Notes: a model not told the origin generated them from the sequence alone. DNA of 64,000 bases from Halopelagius fulvigenes (GCF_042662625.1 NZ_JBHSXH010000015.1:930001-994000); one strand, 5' to 3'. Shown: positions 24,429 through 33,711, counted from the stretch's first letter. A program made the numbers and translations.

Positions 24429-25646
24429 ATGACCGATACTGTGGACGACGTCGAACTTCCGTACGATGAGGAGACGACGTCGCAGCAGGAGAAAATTAAG
24501 GCTCTCCAAGAGCGCCTCGAAATTCTCGAATCTCAGAACGAAGAGATGCGGGACAAGTTGCTGGACGCCAACGCGGAAAACAACAAGTTCCAGCAGAAAC
24601 TCGAACGCCTCACGCACGAGAACAAGAAACTCAAGCAGTCGCCGCTGTTCGTCGCCACCGTCCAAGAGATAACGGACGAGGGCGTCATCATCAAGCAACA
24701 CGGCAACAACCAGGAGGCGGTCACGGAAGTTACCGACGAGATGCGCGACGAACTCGAACCGGACTCGCGCGTCGCGGTCAACAACTCCCTCTCTATCGTC
24801 AAGCGTCTGGACAACGAAACCGACGTTCGGGCGCGAGTTATGCAAGTCGAACACAGCCCCGATGTCAGTTACGAGGACATCGGCGGCCTCGAAGAGCAGA
24901 TGCAGGAAGTCCGCGAGACGGTCGAGATGCCCCTCGAACGCCCCGAGATGTTCGAGCAGGTCGGCATCGACCCGCCGTCCGGCGTTCTCCTCTACGGCCC
25001 GCCGGGCACCGGGAAGACGATGCTGGCGAAGGCCGTCGCGAACCAGACCGACGCGTCGTTCATCAAGATGGCCGGGTCGGAGCTCGTGCACAAGTTCATC
25101 GGCGAGGGTGCGAAGCTCGTCCGGGACCTCTTCGAGGTGGCCCGCGAGAACGAACCCGCCGTCATCTTCATCGACGAGATAGACGCCATCGCCTCGAAGC
25201 GGACGGACTCGAAGACGTCCGGCGACGCCGAGGTTCAGCGCACGATGATGCAGTTGCTCTCTGAGATGGACGGCTTCGACGAACGCGGCGAGATTCGCAT
25301 CATCGCGGCGACGAACCGCTTCGACATGCTCGACCCCGCGATTCTCCGCCCCGGTCGGTTCGACCGCCTCATCGAGGTGCCCAAGCCGAACGAGGAGGGT
25401 CGCTCCATCATCTTCAGAATCCACACGCGCAACATGAACGTCGCCGACGACGTGGACTTCGAGGCCCTCGCCGAGATGGCCTCCGACGCCTCCGGCGCCG
25501 ACATCAAAGCCGTCTGCACCGAGGCCGGGATGTTCGCCATCCGCGACGACCGCACGGAGATATACATGACCGACTTCGTGGAGGCGTGGGAGAAGATTCA
25601 GGCCGAGGCCAACGAGGAAGACGCCGTCTCCCGAGCGTTCGCGTAA
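24429..25646 (+). CDS. pan: Proteasome-activating nucleotidase PAN
   Basis: 405 residues from ATG 24429; a GTG three bases earlier is in frame. An N-terminal coiled coil (about residues 15-75) leads into the OB domain (FVATVQEITDEGVIIKQHG). The AAA+ module has Walker A GPPGTGKTMLAK, Walker B VIFIDEIDAI and LRPGRFDRL. The pore-loop region is KMAGSELVHKFIGEG. The C-terminal AFA resembles a hydrophobic-aromatic-X docking tail for the 20S proteasome, with Phe in place of Tyr. It unfolds substrates for 20S degradation. Confidence 0.96.
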   Translation: MTDTVDDVELPYDEETTSQQEKIKALQERLEILESQNEEMRDKLLDANAENNKFQQKLERLTHENKKLKQSPLFVATVQEITDEGVIIKQHGNNQEAVTEVTDEMRDELEPDSRVAVNNSLSIVKRLDNETDVRARVMQVEHSPDVSYEDIGGLEEQMQEVRETVEMPLERPEMFEQVGIDPPSGVLLYGPPGTGKTMLAKAVANQTDASFIKMAGSELVHKFIGEGAKLVRDLFEVARENEPAVIFIDEIDAIASKRTDSKTSGDAEVQRTMMQLLSEMDGFDERGEIRIIAATNRFDMLDPAILRPGRFDRLIEVPKPNEEGRSIIFRIHTRNMNVADDVDFEALAEMASDASGADIKAVCTEAGMFAIRDDRTEIYMTDFVEAWEKIQAEANEEDAVSRAFA

Positions 25647-25693
25647 CCGCACAGCCGACCGACCTTCTCCGTTTTTCGACCGCCGAGCGGCCG

Positions 25694-25840
25694 CTACAGC
25701 GCGCTGAACAACAGGTACGGCACGACGAACAGGGCGAGAAACATCGCGGCGAGGACGAGGAGATAGCCGACGCCCGTCCCCGCGCCCGCGCGCCACGCTT
25801 GCGACCCGAACCGCCCCGTCTCTGCGTCGCTCTCTGCCAT
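25694..25840 (-). CDS. 48-residue single-span membrane protein
   Basis: ATG at 25840. An acidic/polar N-terminus of about 15 residues is followed by one hydrophobic span, GVGYLLVLAAMFLALFVVPYLL, to the C-terminus. It is convergent with pan and divergent from nth. Small haloarchaeal proteins of this form are common and uncharacterised. Confidence 0.65.
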   Translation of the reverse strand: MAESDAETGRFGSQAWRAGAGTGVGYLLVLAAMFLALFVVPYLLFSAL

Positions 25841-25922
25841 ACGTTCGCCTCCGCGCGCGGTGACGTTAGTTCTTCGCGTCCGAACCCGAACCACTCAACA
25901 CCGCCCCGTCCCACTGGCGGAT

Positions 25923-26609
25923 ATGGGCACGCGCCTCGACTCTCGGGAGGAACAGGTACGCGAGGTACTCGACCGTCTGTACGAGGAGTACCCCGACTCC
26001 ACCATCTCGCTGAACTTCTCGAACCGACTCGAACTGCTCATCGCGGTGATGCTGTCGGCGCAGTGCACCGACGAACGGGTGAATCAGGCGACCGAGGAAC
26101 TCTTCGACCGGTACGAGACGGTGGACGACTACGCGGAGGCCGACGTGGACGAACTCTCCGAGATACTCGGCTCCGTCACGTACCACAACAGCAAGGCCGA
26201 CTACGTCGTCAGTTCGGCGCGGACGATACGAGACGAACACGGCGGCGAGGTGCCCGACACGATGGACGAACTCACCGATCTGAAGGGCGTCGGTCGGAAG
26301 ACGGCGAACGTCGTCCTCCAACACGGCTACGACGTGGTCGAGGGCATCGTCGTCGACACCCACGTCCAACGCCTCTCGCGCCGACTCGGCATCACCGAGG
26401 AGGAGACGCCCAAGAAGATAGAGACGGACCTCATGCCGGTCGTCCCCGAGGAGGACTGGCAACAGCTGACGCACCTGTTCATCAGTCACGGCCGGGCCAC
26501 CTGCACCGCGCGCAACCCCGACTGCGCCGACTGCGTCCTCGAAGAGATCTGTCCCTCCTCGAAACTCGACCACGACGTGGACCTCGCGAGCGGCGAGACG
26601 TGGGACTGA
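25923..26609 (+). CDS. nth: Endonuclease III (DNA glycosylase/AP lyase)
   Basis: 228 residues from ATG 25923 (MGTRLDSREEQV). The helix-hairpin-helix LKGVGRKTANVVLQ contains the catalytic lysine, followed by the aspartate in VDTHVQRLSRRLG. The C-terminal 4Fe-4S ligands follow the standard C-x6-C-x2-C-x5-C spacing in CTARNPDCADCVLEEIC. It removes oxidised pyrimidines in base excision repair. Its stop is one base from the stop of the convergent membrane-protein gene. Confidence 0.95.
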   Translation: MGTRLDSREEQVREVLDRLYEEYPDSTISLNFSNRLELLIAVMLSAQCTDERVNQATEELFDRYETVDDYAEADVDELSEILGSVTYHNSKADYVVSSARTIRDEHGGEVPDTMDELTDLKGVGRKTANVVLQHGYDVVEGIVVDTHVQRLSRRLGITEEETPKKIETDLMPVVPEEDWQQLTHLFISHGRATCTARNPDCADCVLEEICPSSKLDHDVDLASGETWD

Positions 26610-26610
26610 G

Positions 26611-27090
26611 TCAGACGATGTATCCCGTGACGTACCGGTAGATGCCGAGTACCCACGCGAATATCCAGAAGAGGACGTACCCGAACACGCCGATTCGGAG
26701 GCGGCCACGCCACGCGCCCATGTTCTCGTGGAGGTCGTCTAAGTCGACGTCCTGGTCGGGGTTGTCGTACAGGTCCGCCTCGCGTTTGACCTGCAGGATG
26801 CGGACGATACCGGTGAGTGCGAACACCAGTAGCGCGTACGCCTGCAGGCCGAGAACCGCGTGCAGGGCGGCGAGTCCCCCGAACTGGTTGAACAACCGCG
26901 GAATCATCCACCCGACGACCGGAATCGTGTTGAGGACGAGACCCGGAACGATGAACTTCAGGTGGTAGGTGAGGACGCCCCACGTCACCGTCTCGGCGTC
27001 TATCATTATCCACGCGCCGTAGATGTAGAAGGGAAAACTCGCGGTGACCATCAGGGCCGCGCCCGTGGCGATGGCCGTCTCGGATACCAT
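26611..27090 (-). CDS. Four-span membrane protein, DUF7321-like
   Basis: 159 residues. Hydrophobic segments lie at about residues 8-30, 38-60, 75-97 and 133-155, with a charged cytoplasmic loop (KREADLYDNPDQDVDLDDLHENMG) before the last. It fits a haloarchaeal membrane family (DUF7321 as I recall it) that belongs to the same conserved neighbourhood as the bc-complex DUFs found 2-8 kb away. It may therefore be a respiratory or assembly component, but this is inference. Confidence 0.75.
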   Translation of the reverse strand: MVSETAIATGAALMVTASFPFYIYGAWIMIDAETVTWGVLTYHLKFIVPGLVLNTIPVVGWMIPRLFNQFGGLAALHAVLGLQAYALLVFALTGIVRILQVKREADLYDNPDQDVDLDDLHENMGAWRGRLRIGVFGYVLFWIFAWVLGIYRYVTGYIV

Positions 27091-27181
27091 CAGACGGGAT
27101 TGAACCCCGGCCGTCCTAAAGGGCCCGACTCCGCCGCGACGCGCGACCGGACGTGGAACGCCTACCCGCCCGCCGAAGCGA

Positions 27182-27958
27182 TTAAGACTCCGTTAATCTG
27201 TCGTCGAGCAGTTCCCGGATCCACGCGGCGAACCCGTGGTCGTAGCCGTGAGACCACACCGCCGTCTCCCGCTTGCTCCACGGACCGTCCCCCGTTTCGA
27301 GACCGCTCGCGAGGACCGACTGCTGGTCGCCCATCACCAACTGACCCGGCCACTTGTCGACGACGGTGTTGGACTCCACGAGGTCGGGGATCACCCGAAC
27401 GTCGGCACCGGGGGCGTGTTCCTCGATTCGGTCGCGGAGCGACTCTGAGGGGACTTCCGCGATGACGGTCACTCCGCGGTCGGCCGCCTCCGACAGTCCC
27501 TCCAGAATCGTCTCGGTGACGACCGATCCGTCCGCGACCAGATAGTGAATCCGGTCGTCCGCGTTCTCGAAGAGGGTCAAGATTCGGTCTTCGATGTGTT
27601 CCGCGTCCGCAATCGACCACGTGCCCTTCTGCTCTTGGGTCTCAGCCGACCCGACCCCCTCCAACGCCGCGTCGGCCTCCTCGACGTTCTCGTCGAACGA
27701 CGAGCGCAGTTTCTCGAACGCTTGCTCCTTCGAGACGGCCCGGTACTGCCGCGGGTCCGACTGTTGGACGTCGACCAACCCGCGCTTGTGGAGTTTGTCG
27801 ACGGTGTCGTACACCCGAGACCGAGGGACGTCCGACAGCTGGCTTATCTCCTTCGCGGTCGCTTGCTCAACGCGGTTGAGGGCGATGAAGCATCTCGCCT
27901 CGTACTCGGTCAGACCGAGGTTCCCCAACGCTTCGACGGCGTCCGGCCCGGTGTCCAT
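27182..27958 (-). CDS. TrmB-family transcriptional regulator
   Basis: 258 residues. The N-terminal TrmB winged helix is LGLTEYEARCFIALNRVEQATAKEISQLSDVPRSRVYDTVDKLHKRGLV (about residues 13-62, cited for position). A short coiled linker and a C-terminal effector domain resembling the PLD-like sensor of TrmB proteins follow (RIHYLVADGSVVTETI, GVTVIAEVPSESL). TrmB proteins usually sense sugars or other metabolites; the ligand cannot be inferred. Gene stands alone. Confidence 0.85.
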   Translation of the reverse strand: MDTGPDAVEALGNLGLTEYEARCFIALNRVEQATAKEISQLSDVPRSRVYDTVDKLHKRGLVDVQQSDPRQYRAVSKEQAFEKLRSSFDENVEEADAALEGVGSAETQEQKGTWSIADAEHIEDRILTLFENADDRIHYLVADGSVVTETILEGLSEAADRGVTVIAEVPSESLRDRIEEHAPGADVRVIPDLVESNTVVDKWPGQLVMGDQQSVLASGLETGDGPWSKRETAVWSHGYDHGFAAWIRELLDDRLTES

Positions 27959-28000
27959 AGGAAAAACGTGAGCGCTCGACTCACCTCAATCTAGCGACTC

Positions 28001-28378
28001 CTACTCGTCCGCGGCGAGGGAGTCGAGGATTCGCTCGATTCGGTGAGACTCCTCGTAGTAGACCAGATCCTGCTCTTGGGAGTACTCCGCCACCCCGACG
28101 TCGACGAGCTTGGGGATGTGCGCGTGATACAGCGAGAGATACACCTGCATCACGTCCTCCGCCGGAATCTCGGTGAGTGGCTGTTCCTGTTCCCGCACGG
28201 CGACTTCGTCCGCGAGGTCCGCCAGCGTCATCGGGGTGTCGTACTCGCTGAGACAGCGAAGGGCGAACCGGCGACGCTGGTCGGTGAGGACGTCGAACAG
28301 CGAATCGAGGCGGGAGGCGGGAGCGGAACGCGAGTCGGCTATCGACTCCTCATTCCTCCTCGGGGTGGAATCGCTCAC
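28001..28378 (-). CDS. DUF7344-type winged-helix regulator
   Basis: 125 residues from GTG 28378 (VSDSTPRRNEES). TTTATACTT at 28401-28410 lies 23-32 bases upstream, so a leaderless GTG is likely; the longer frame to 28468 would cross this promoter. The family core is LTDQRRRFALRCLSEY and VYLSLYHAHIPKLVDVGVAEY. It is the fourth DUF7344-like paralogue in the window and is divergent from the bc-complex cluster, so it could regulate it; that is only positional. Confidence 0.78.
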   Translation of the reverse strand: MSDSTPRRNEESIADSRSAPASRLDSLFDVLTDQRRRFALRCLSEYDTPMTLADLADEVAVREQEQPLTEIPAEDVMQVYLSLYHAHIPKLVDVGVAEYSQEQDLVYYEESHRIERILDSLAADE

Positions 28379-28594
28379 AACGTGTGCAAGAGGGGTGACG
28401 AAGTATAAACAAATTGTGAGTCCTCCCGGAGTATGTTCACCGTTCTTACTGTAGTGACAACCGAACACCCCTATCTAGGAACCAAACGTTCAGATAGTCG
28501 TGTACTTCCGACCGATACGTCTCATTACTCGTCGCGGAGACGCGTCCGAGGAACGTCGGGGTGCTTATGCGGCTTCGGGACGGAAGGTGGGGCA

Positions 28595-29455
28595 ATGAGT
28601 GACGCCGAGGACGGACGGGGTGACGACCAGCCTCCGGACTCGGAGGACTCCGAAGCGGAGTCGCTGCGGGCGTTGCGAGAGGAAGTCGAGGAGAAGTACG
28701 ACTTCGATAACTTCGGCCCCGAGGACATGGCGAAGATGTCCCTCGACGAGTGGGAGGCGGCGTTCGACCCGGACACGTGGATAACCGGCGAGGAGCTGTT
28801 AGACCGCGTCGAGCGGGAACTGAAGAGCCGAATCGCCTATCGAGAGGTGTTCGCCGTCCTCGAACGCGTCGAACGCGACGGTCAGGACCAGTTGCTGGTG
28901 TACTCCGACGAGGGGTACGCCGTCGTCTACCCCGACGGGAGCATCGAGGGCCGAGGGACGGTCCTCCGCGACGTGAAACCGACCGTCGCGCTCTGCTCGA
29001 TGGAGGACTACGAGGTGGACGACCCGCCGGAGGACGTGACGCTCCCCCGGCCGGTGGACGTGACGGAGGGGAGCGGCGAGTTCGGCAACCTGATGTTACA
29101 GGTCGTCGCCGGCGCGCAGATGCTCGTGGGAGTCGGCCTCCTGACCGTGTGGCTGTTCTTCCCCGCCGTGAACGGCCTCTTCGGAACCTCGCTGCCGACG
29201 GTGAGCACCATCTTCGCGCCCCTCGTCGCGGGCGTGTTCCTCGTCATCGGGTTCTTCCTGTTTCTCGTCGTCGCCAACGCGCGCCTCTCGGACCGGTTCC
29301 GCGCCGAGGAGTACCGGAACCGACTCCGGGCGGTCGGCGCGGAGGAGGGGGACCGCCCCGACTTCCTCCCGTTCGACGAGTCGGGTGGTCCGCGCGTCGA
29401 ACCTCGGGGAGACGACGCCGACGCCACCGCAGAGGGCAAATCCGAGGGAGCCTGA
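28595..29455 (+). CDS. DUF7319-like membrane protein of the bc-complex cluster
   Basis: 286 residues from ATG 28595 (MSDAEDGRGDDQ). The first ~185 residues are acidic and soluble (KYDFDNFGPEDMAKMSLDEWEAAFDP region, a beta-rich VYSDEGYAVVYPDGSIEGRG region). Two transmembrane spans follow (about residues 168-190 and 205-230), then an acidic tail. It heads the halocyanin-petB-petD run and, as I recall, is a haloarchaea-only family (DUF7319) tied to this locus. Probably an accessory or assembly subunit. Confidence 0.75.
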   Translation: MSDAEDGRGDDQPPDSEDSEAESLRALREEVEEKYDFDNFGPEDMAKMSLDEWEAAFDPDTWITGEELLDRVERELKSRIAYREVFAVLERVERDGQDQLLVYSDEGYAVVYPDGSIEGRGTVLRDVKPTVALCSMEDYEVDDPPEDVTLPRPVDVTEGSGEFGNLMLQVVAGAQMLVGVGLLTVWLFFPAVNGLFGTSLPTVSTIFAPLVAGVFLVIGFFLFLVVANARLSDRFRAEEYRNRLRAVGAEEGDRPDFLPFDESGGPRVEPRGDDADATAEGKSEGA

Positions 29456-29524
29456 ACCGGCGGCATCGGGCGGTGCGGCGGCAGTCGGTGGGTTTAAGCG
29501 CATTCCATCCTGAGAAAATCGTGT

Positions 29525-30211
29525 ATGAAAAGGCGGGACTTTCTGAGAGCGGCAAGCGTCCCTGCCGCGGCCGCGACGGCGTCTGCCGCCGCCGGCGTGA
29601 CCGCCGCCCAAGAGGGCGGCACCACGACGTCCGCTGGCGGAACCGGAACCGCATCCGGTACGGGCACCTCGTCCGGAACCGCGCAAGGGACGGGTACCGG
29701 AACTGGAACCGGCACCTCCGGCGGCGGTGGAGGCGGCGGCGGTGGCGCGACGAAGACCGTCGAAGTCGGCCCCGGCGGTGACCTCGTATTCAAGCCCGGC
29801 ACGGACCAAGCGCTGGAGATAGCGCCCGGAACGACGGTTGAGTGGGTCTGGAAGTCGGACAACCACAACGTCGTCCCCGACGCCCAACCCAGCGACGCCA
29901 ACTGGTCGGGTCACGAACCTATCGAGAACTCCGGGTTCTCGTTCAGCCACACGTTCGACGTACTCGGCGACTACGAGTACTACTGTCAACCCCACCAGTC
30001 CGCCGGGATGGTCGGGACGATATCCGTCGTCGAGAACCCCAGTAGCGGCGGGGGCGGCGGCGAGAAGGAACTCCACGAACTCGGCGTACCCATTCAGGCC
30101 CACTGGGTCGGCGCGGCGACGATACTCGGAATCATCGTCACCGTGGTGTTCACGTTCTACATCCTGAAGTATGGCGAGTCCGCGAACACCGGAACGGGGA
30201 GGAACGGATAA
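29525..30211 (+). CDS. Halocyanin-domain copper protein with Tat signal and C-terminal anchor
   Basis: 228 residues. Tat motif RRDFL (residues 3-7), then a Thr/Gly/Ser-rich linker with nine consecutive glycines, then a plastocyanin-type domain. Copper ligands are His in DNHNVVPD, and Cys, His and Met in YYCQPHQSAGM. A C-terminal transmembrane helix is at about residues 195-220. It should carry electrons outside the membrane next to cytochrome b. TTTAAG at 29493-29498 gives a leaderless start. Its stop overlaps the next ATG (TAATG). Confidence 0.92.
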   Translation: MKRRDFLRAASVPAAAATASAAAGVTAAQEGGTTTSAGGTGTASGTGTSSGTAQGTGTGTGTGTSGGGGGGGGGATKTVEVGPGGDLVFKPGTDQALEIAPGTTVEWVWKSDNHNVVPDAQPSDANWSGHEPIENSGFSFSHTFDVLGDYEYYCQPHQSAGMVGTISVVENPSSGGGGGEKELHELGVPIQAHWVGAATILGIIVTVVFTFYILKYGESANTGTGRNG

Positions 30212-30597
30212 TGTCCTCCTCGGGCAGCACCTACGGGGATATCCACCGGTACGAACCGGCGAGAGAGAGCACCGCCGCGGCCATCGCCATCGTTCTCCTC
30301 ACCATCATCGAAGTGGTTTTCGTGTTCCTGTTCAGTTACGGCCTCGTCTCCGGCTGGGGTCTCAGCGACACCGGGAACATGTTCCTCGGCGGCATCCTCG
30401 CGGTCATCTTCATGGACCTCGCGTTCATCCTCGCGCTCTACCGCAAGGAGTTCCTCCCGGACGTGATGATCGTCAAGAAACGCCGTCGCAAGTGGGAGGA
30501 CCTCTACATCCGAGAGGAGGACGTAGACGGCGTGCCGTTCAGTACGGGCGCGTGGGACCAAGTCAAGCGGGCCATCTACCCGTACTACAAGAGGTAA
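30211..30597 (+). CDS. DUF7318-like two-span membrane protein
   Basis: 128 residues. Transmembrane helices lie at about residues 22-47 and 57-78, then a basic stretch (KKRRRKWEDL) and a C-terminus ending YPYYKR. It lies between the halocyanin and petB with a 1-base overlap upstream and 3 bases downstream, so it is part of the bc complex operon. Its role is unknown; a structural subunit is the simplest idea. Confidence 0.8.
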   Translation: MSSSGSTYGDIHRYEPARESTAAAIAIVLLTIIEVVFVFLFSYGLVSGWGLSDTGNMFLGGILAVIFMDLAFILALYRKEFLPDVMIVKKRRRKWEDLYIREEDVDGVPFSTGAWDQVKRAIYPYYKR

Positions 30598-30600
30598 TTC

Positions 30601-31395
30601 ATGAGCTTAGAACGAAAAGACGAGTACGACCACAAGGACTGGATGAAGAAGAAGGACCTGACTCCGGTCGAGTCTACGTTCCTGATGACGCTCATCTGGT
30701 TGGACAAGCGCCTCCGCATCGTGGACTACCTGGAGCTGATGGAGACCCTCTACTACCGGGTCAACCTCCAGATGCCCAAGAGCCACACCGAGCAGTACGA
30801 CCTCGACAACAAGTTCTGGTACTGGTATCCGCTGTACACGCTCGGACTGTTCTCGACGCTCGCGTACGTCGTCGCGGCGATAAGCGGCGCGCTCTTGGGG
30901 TTCTACTACTCCCCGGCGGCGACCGGCGACCCGACGGCGGCGTACAGTTCCATCGAGTTCATCATGACCGAACTGCAGTTCGGCTTCATGCTCCGGTCCA
31001 TCCACCGGTGGTCCGCGCAGGTGATGGTGGCGGCGGTGTTCCTCCACATGCTCCGCGTCTACTTCACCGGCGCGTACAAGGAGCCCCGCGAGCTGAACTG
31101 GCTCATCGGCATCATCCTCATCAGCCTGACGATGGTGTTCGGGTACACCGGGTACCTGCTCCCCTGGGACCAGCTGGCGTACTGGGCCGGACAGATCGGC
31201 GTCGAGATGGCGCTGTCCATCCCGCTCGTCGGCGAGTGGGCGGCGCAGTTGCTGTTCGGCGGCTTCTCGCTGAGCCAGTCGACGCTACAGCGGATGTACA
31301 TCATCCACGTGTTCCTGCTCCCGTTCGTCGTGACGACGCTCATCGCCATCCACATCGGTATCGTGTGGGTGCAGGGAATCGCAGAGCCGCACTAA
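30601..31395 (+). CDS. petB: Cytochrome b6-type N-terminal subunit
   Basis: 264 residues with four transmembrane helices. The heme b ligands are in IHRWSAQ and FLHMLRVYF (helix B region), and in YIIHVFLLP and IAIHIGIVW (helix D). The quinol-site glycine region is GYTGYLLPWDQ. This is the core of a cytochrome bc/b6f-like quinol oxidising complex. The hydrophilic N-terminus of about 60 residues is longer than in bacterial b6. Confidence 0.94.
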   Translation: MSLERKDEYDHKDWMKKKDLTPVESTFLMTLIWLDKRLRIVDYLELMETLYYRVNLQMPKSHTEQYDLDNKFWYWYPLYTLGLFSTLAYVVAAISGALLGFYYSPAATGDPTAAYSSIEFIMTELQFGFMLRSIHRWSAQVMVAAVFLHMLRVYFTGAYKEPRELNWLIGIILISLTMVFGYTGYLLPWDQLAYWAGQIGVEMALSIPLVGEWAAQLLFGGFSLSQSTLQRMYIIHVFLLPFVVTTLIAIHIGIVWVQGIAEPH

Positions 31396-31410
31396 GATAG
31401 GACAACAACA

Positions 31411-32181
31411 ATGAGCGACACCGAATCCGACGCAGACGAAACGCAGGTTCGCACCGACGGCACGGGCATCGTCGCGCCCGACGACGAGACGCCGACGTGG
31501 AGCGAACGCAAACAGCGCAGCGACGGCCTCTCGCGCCTCACGTACGAGTACTTCGAGCGCTCCCGCCGCGAGGACCAGGACCTGCGTCAGGAGTCCGACT
31601 ACGTCGAACGCGACGTGTTAGGCTTCCCGACGTGGCCCCACGAGATGATTCGCAACCTCTCTATCGCGAGCTTCTTCGTCGGCATCATGCTGTTCCTCTC
31701 GGCGACGATGCCGCCGCACATCGGCGCGCCGGCGAACCCCAGTTCCACGCCGGCTATCATCCTGCCGGACTGGTACCTCTACTGGTCGTTCGGCCTGTTG
31801 AAGCTCGGTCCGCTGAACCCCGAGTTGGCCGTCCTCGGCGGGCAGAAGCTGACGGCCGACCGGACGTACGGGGTGTTAGCGAACGTCGTCGTCGTCGGCA
31901 TCATCGCGATGGTGCCGTTCCTCAACAAGGGTAGCGCGCGACGGCCGGTCGAACAGCCGTTCTGGGCGGCCGTCGGCGTCGGCGGCGTCACCTTCGCGTT
32001 CACCATCTCGATACTGGCTATCAAGAACTTGGTGCCGATGAACGTGGACTTGCTGTTCGACCTCACGTTCATCCTCCCCATCGTGATGTTCTTCGTCACC
32101 TACGCCGTGCTGAAGACGATGCGCGAAGGGTACATGTACGGCCTCAACAAGCGCTACTACCGCCTCCGCCCGCCGCGGTAA
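31411..32181 (+). CDS. petD: Cytochrome b C-terminal subunit (subunit IV-like)
   Basis: 256 residues with an acidic 75-residue N-terminus, then membrane spans at about residues 85-105, 148-170, 185-205 and 215-235. The segment LPDWYLYWSFGLLK matches the PDWY motif of subunit IV, the functional counterpart of the PEWY quinol-site motif. It follows petB after 15 bases. No Rieske iron-sulfur protein or c-type heme gene is present in the window. Confidence 0.92.
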   Translation: MSDTESDADETQVRTDGTGIVAPDDETPTWSERKQRSDGLSRLTYEYFERSRREDQDLRQESDYVERDVLGFPTWPHEMIRNLSIASFFVGIMLFLSATMPPHIGAPANPSSTPAIILPDWYLYWSFGLLKLGPLNPELAVLGGQKLTADRTYGVLANVVVVGIIAMVPFLNKGSARRPVEQPFWAAVGVGGVTFAFTISILAIKNLVPMNVDLLFDLTFILPIVMFFVTYAVLKTMREGYMYGLNKRYYRLRPPR

Positions 32182-32291
32182 CCGCCCCACGGACTGCCGT
32201 TTTCGTTCGGGTCACGCCCGAACCGGGTCGGACGTTTTTCGGAGGGATCGACGCGTACCGACGAGCGTCGTCTCCGTCGCCCGCGAGTTCG

Positions 32292-32441
32292 TCACGCGAC
32301 GAGGTACGCGCCGACGTCCATCAGGACGACGCCCGACGCGAGTTTCAGACGGGTGGGGTCGATGCGGGCCGTCTCCCACCCGACGACGAGGCCGATAGCG
32401 ACGAGGGCTGCGAGGACGGCGGACGGAACCGCGGGACCCAC
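32292..32441 (-). CDS. 49-residue two-span membrane protein downstream of the Nramp-like gene
   Basis: A frame starting with GTG 32441 (VGPAVPSAV) seven bases after the transporter stop. It has two hydrophobic stretches, AVLAALVAIGLVVGW and LKLASGVVLMDVGAYLV, joined by ETARIDPTR. Composition and stop position are clean, and both spans keep third-codon GC bias. It is probably co-transcribed with the transporter and could be a small accessory subunit. No family known to me. Confidence 0.55.
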   Translation of the reverse strand: MGPAVPSAVLAALVAIGLVVGWETARIDPTRLKLASGVVLMDVGAYLVA

Positions 32442-32448
32442 GGGACGC

Positions 32449-33711
32449 TCAGAACCCTCCCGTCGAGATGAGTCCGAGGAAGTCCCGAATCGACAGCGCG
32501 GCCAACACGACCGCGAGCAGTACGAGGAGCGCGTTGACGACGTTCAGCTTCCACCCGTTTCGGTACTCGCCCATCGTCTCGCCGTCGTTGACGGCCCAAA
32601 AGAGGAGGACGGCGGCGACGGGCAGCGAGAAGATGCCGTTGTACATCGGAAACAGGATGACCATATCGACCACCGAGAGGTTCAGGACCGAACTCACGAC
32701 CGGCGAGAGGACGCCGATTCCGGTGCCGAGGGAGAACAGGAGCGTGAACAGCCGGGTGTCCCTCGGCGAGTCGTACCCGGCGGCCTGCGGGACGATGTAC
32801 GCCGGCGTCCACATGATGGGGATGATGCTGTTGAAGGCGGCGGCGATGACGCCCCCAATGAACAGCACCATCGCCCACGTGCCCAGCACCTCCACCAGCG
32901 CCCTCCCCGGGGTCATGAACGTCTCCAGCGACGTGTAGCCCATCGGGCGCAGAAGCGCTGCCGCGGCGATGAGGATAGCGACGGTCGTGACGCCGCCGAC
33001 GGCGTAGCCGACGGCGAGGTCCCTGCGCGCGTCCGGGAGGTCGCTCTCGTCCGTCCAGCCCTTCGTGTGGACGAGAATCGATTCGAGGAAGAAGTTCGGC
33101 CACAGCGCGGTCGTACCGAGGATGCCGGCGGCCATCGTCAGTGCGCCGAGGGAGTCCGCAGTCGGGACGAACCCGAGCGTGATCGCCGCGGGGTCCGCAC
33201 CGCTCGGAAGCGCGACGACGACGTAGACGACCATCAGCGCCAGCATCATCCCGATCATCAGGTTCTCCACGGCCTCGTAGTTCAGCAGTCCGACGAGAAT
33301 CGCGGCGACGGTCGTCACGACGGCGATGGGCTGCCAGCCAACCGCCCCGCCGAGCAGGAAGGAGACGCCCGCACCGACGGCGGCGACTAACCCGAGGGTC
33401 CACGCGACGCACCCGATGGAGAGGAACACCGCGATCGCCGTCGCCGCCGGTCGTCCCATCTTCCGGCGGACGAACACCATCAACGACTCCCCGTGGATTC
33501 CCAAGCGGGCGCTCATATTCTGCGCCATGAATCCGAGCAGGGCGGCGCCGAGGACGGCCCACAGGAGCGTGTAGCCGTGTACCACGCCGGCTTGGCTCGC
33601 GATGTACACGGAGCCGGAACCGAAGTAACTCGCGACCATCACGAACGCCAAGCCGTACTTCTGTATCAGTCCGGTCAGCACGTCCGGAACCGCAGCGTGT
33701 CGTATACTCAT
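32449..33711 (-). CDS. Nramp-family-like divalent metal transporter with altered metal motifs
   Basis: 420 residues from ATG 33711, with about eleven transmembrane helices and the overall LeuT-fold Nramp pattern. At the first helix, where classical Nramp has DPGN, it reads SYFGSGSVY. At the sixth helix, where the MPH motif lies, it reads GTTALWPNFF. The metal ligands Asp, Asn and Met of Mn/Fe transporters are therefore missing by eye, so the substrate may be another ion (Nramp-related magnesium transporters are a precedent) or something else. It runs opposite to the bc-complex genes on both sides. Confidence 0.75.
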   Translation of the reverse strand: MSIRHAAVPDVLTGLIQKYGLAFVMVASYFGSGSVYIASQAGVVHGYTLLWAVLGAALLGFMAQNMSARLGIHGESLMVFVRRKMGRPAATAIAVFLSIGCVAWTLGLVAAVGAGVSFLLGGAVGWQPIAVVTTVAAILVGLLNYEAVENLMIGMMLALMVVYVVVALPSGADPAAITLGFVPTADSLGALTMAAGILGTTALWPNFFLESILVHTKGWTDESDLPDARRDLAVGYAVGGVTTVAILIAAAALLRPMGYTSLETFMTPGRALVEVLGTWAMVLFIGGVIAAAFNSIIPIMWTPAYIVPQAAGYDSPRDTRLFTLLFSLGTGIGVLSPVVSSVLNLSVVDMVILFPMYNGIFSLPVAAVLLFWAVNDGETMGEYRNGWKLNVVNALLVLLAVVLAALSIRDFLGLISTGGF

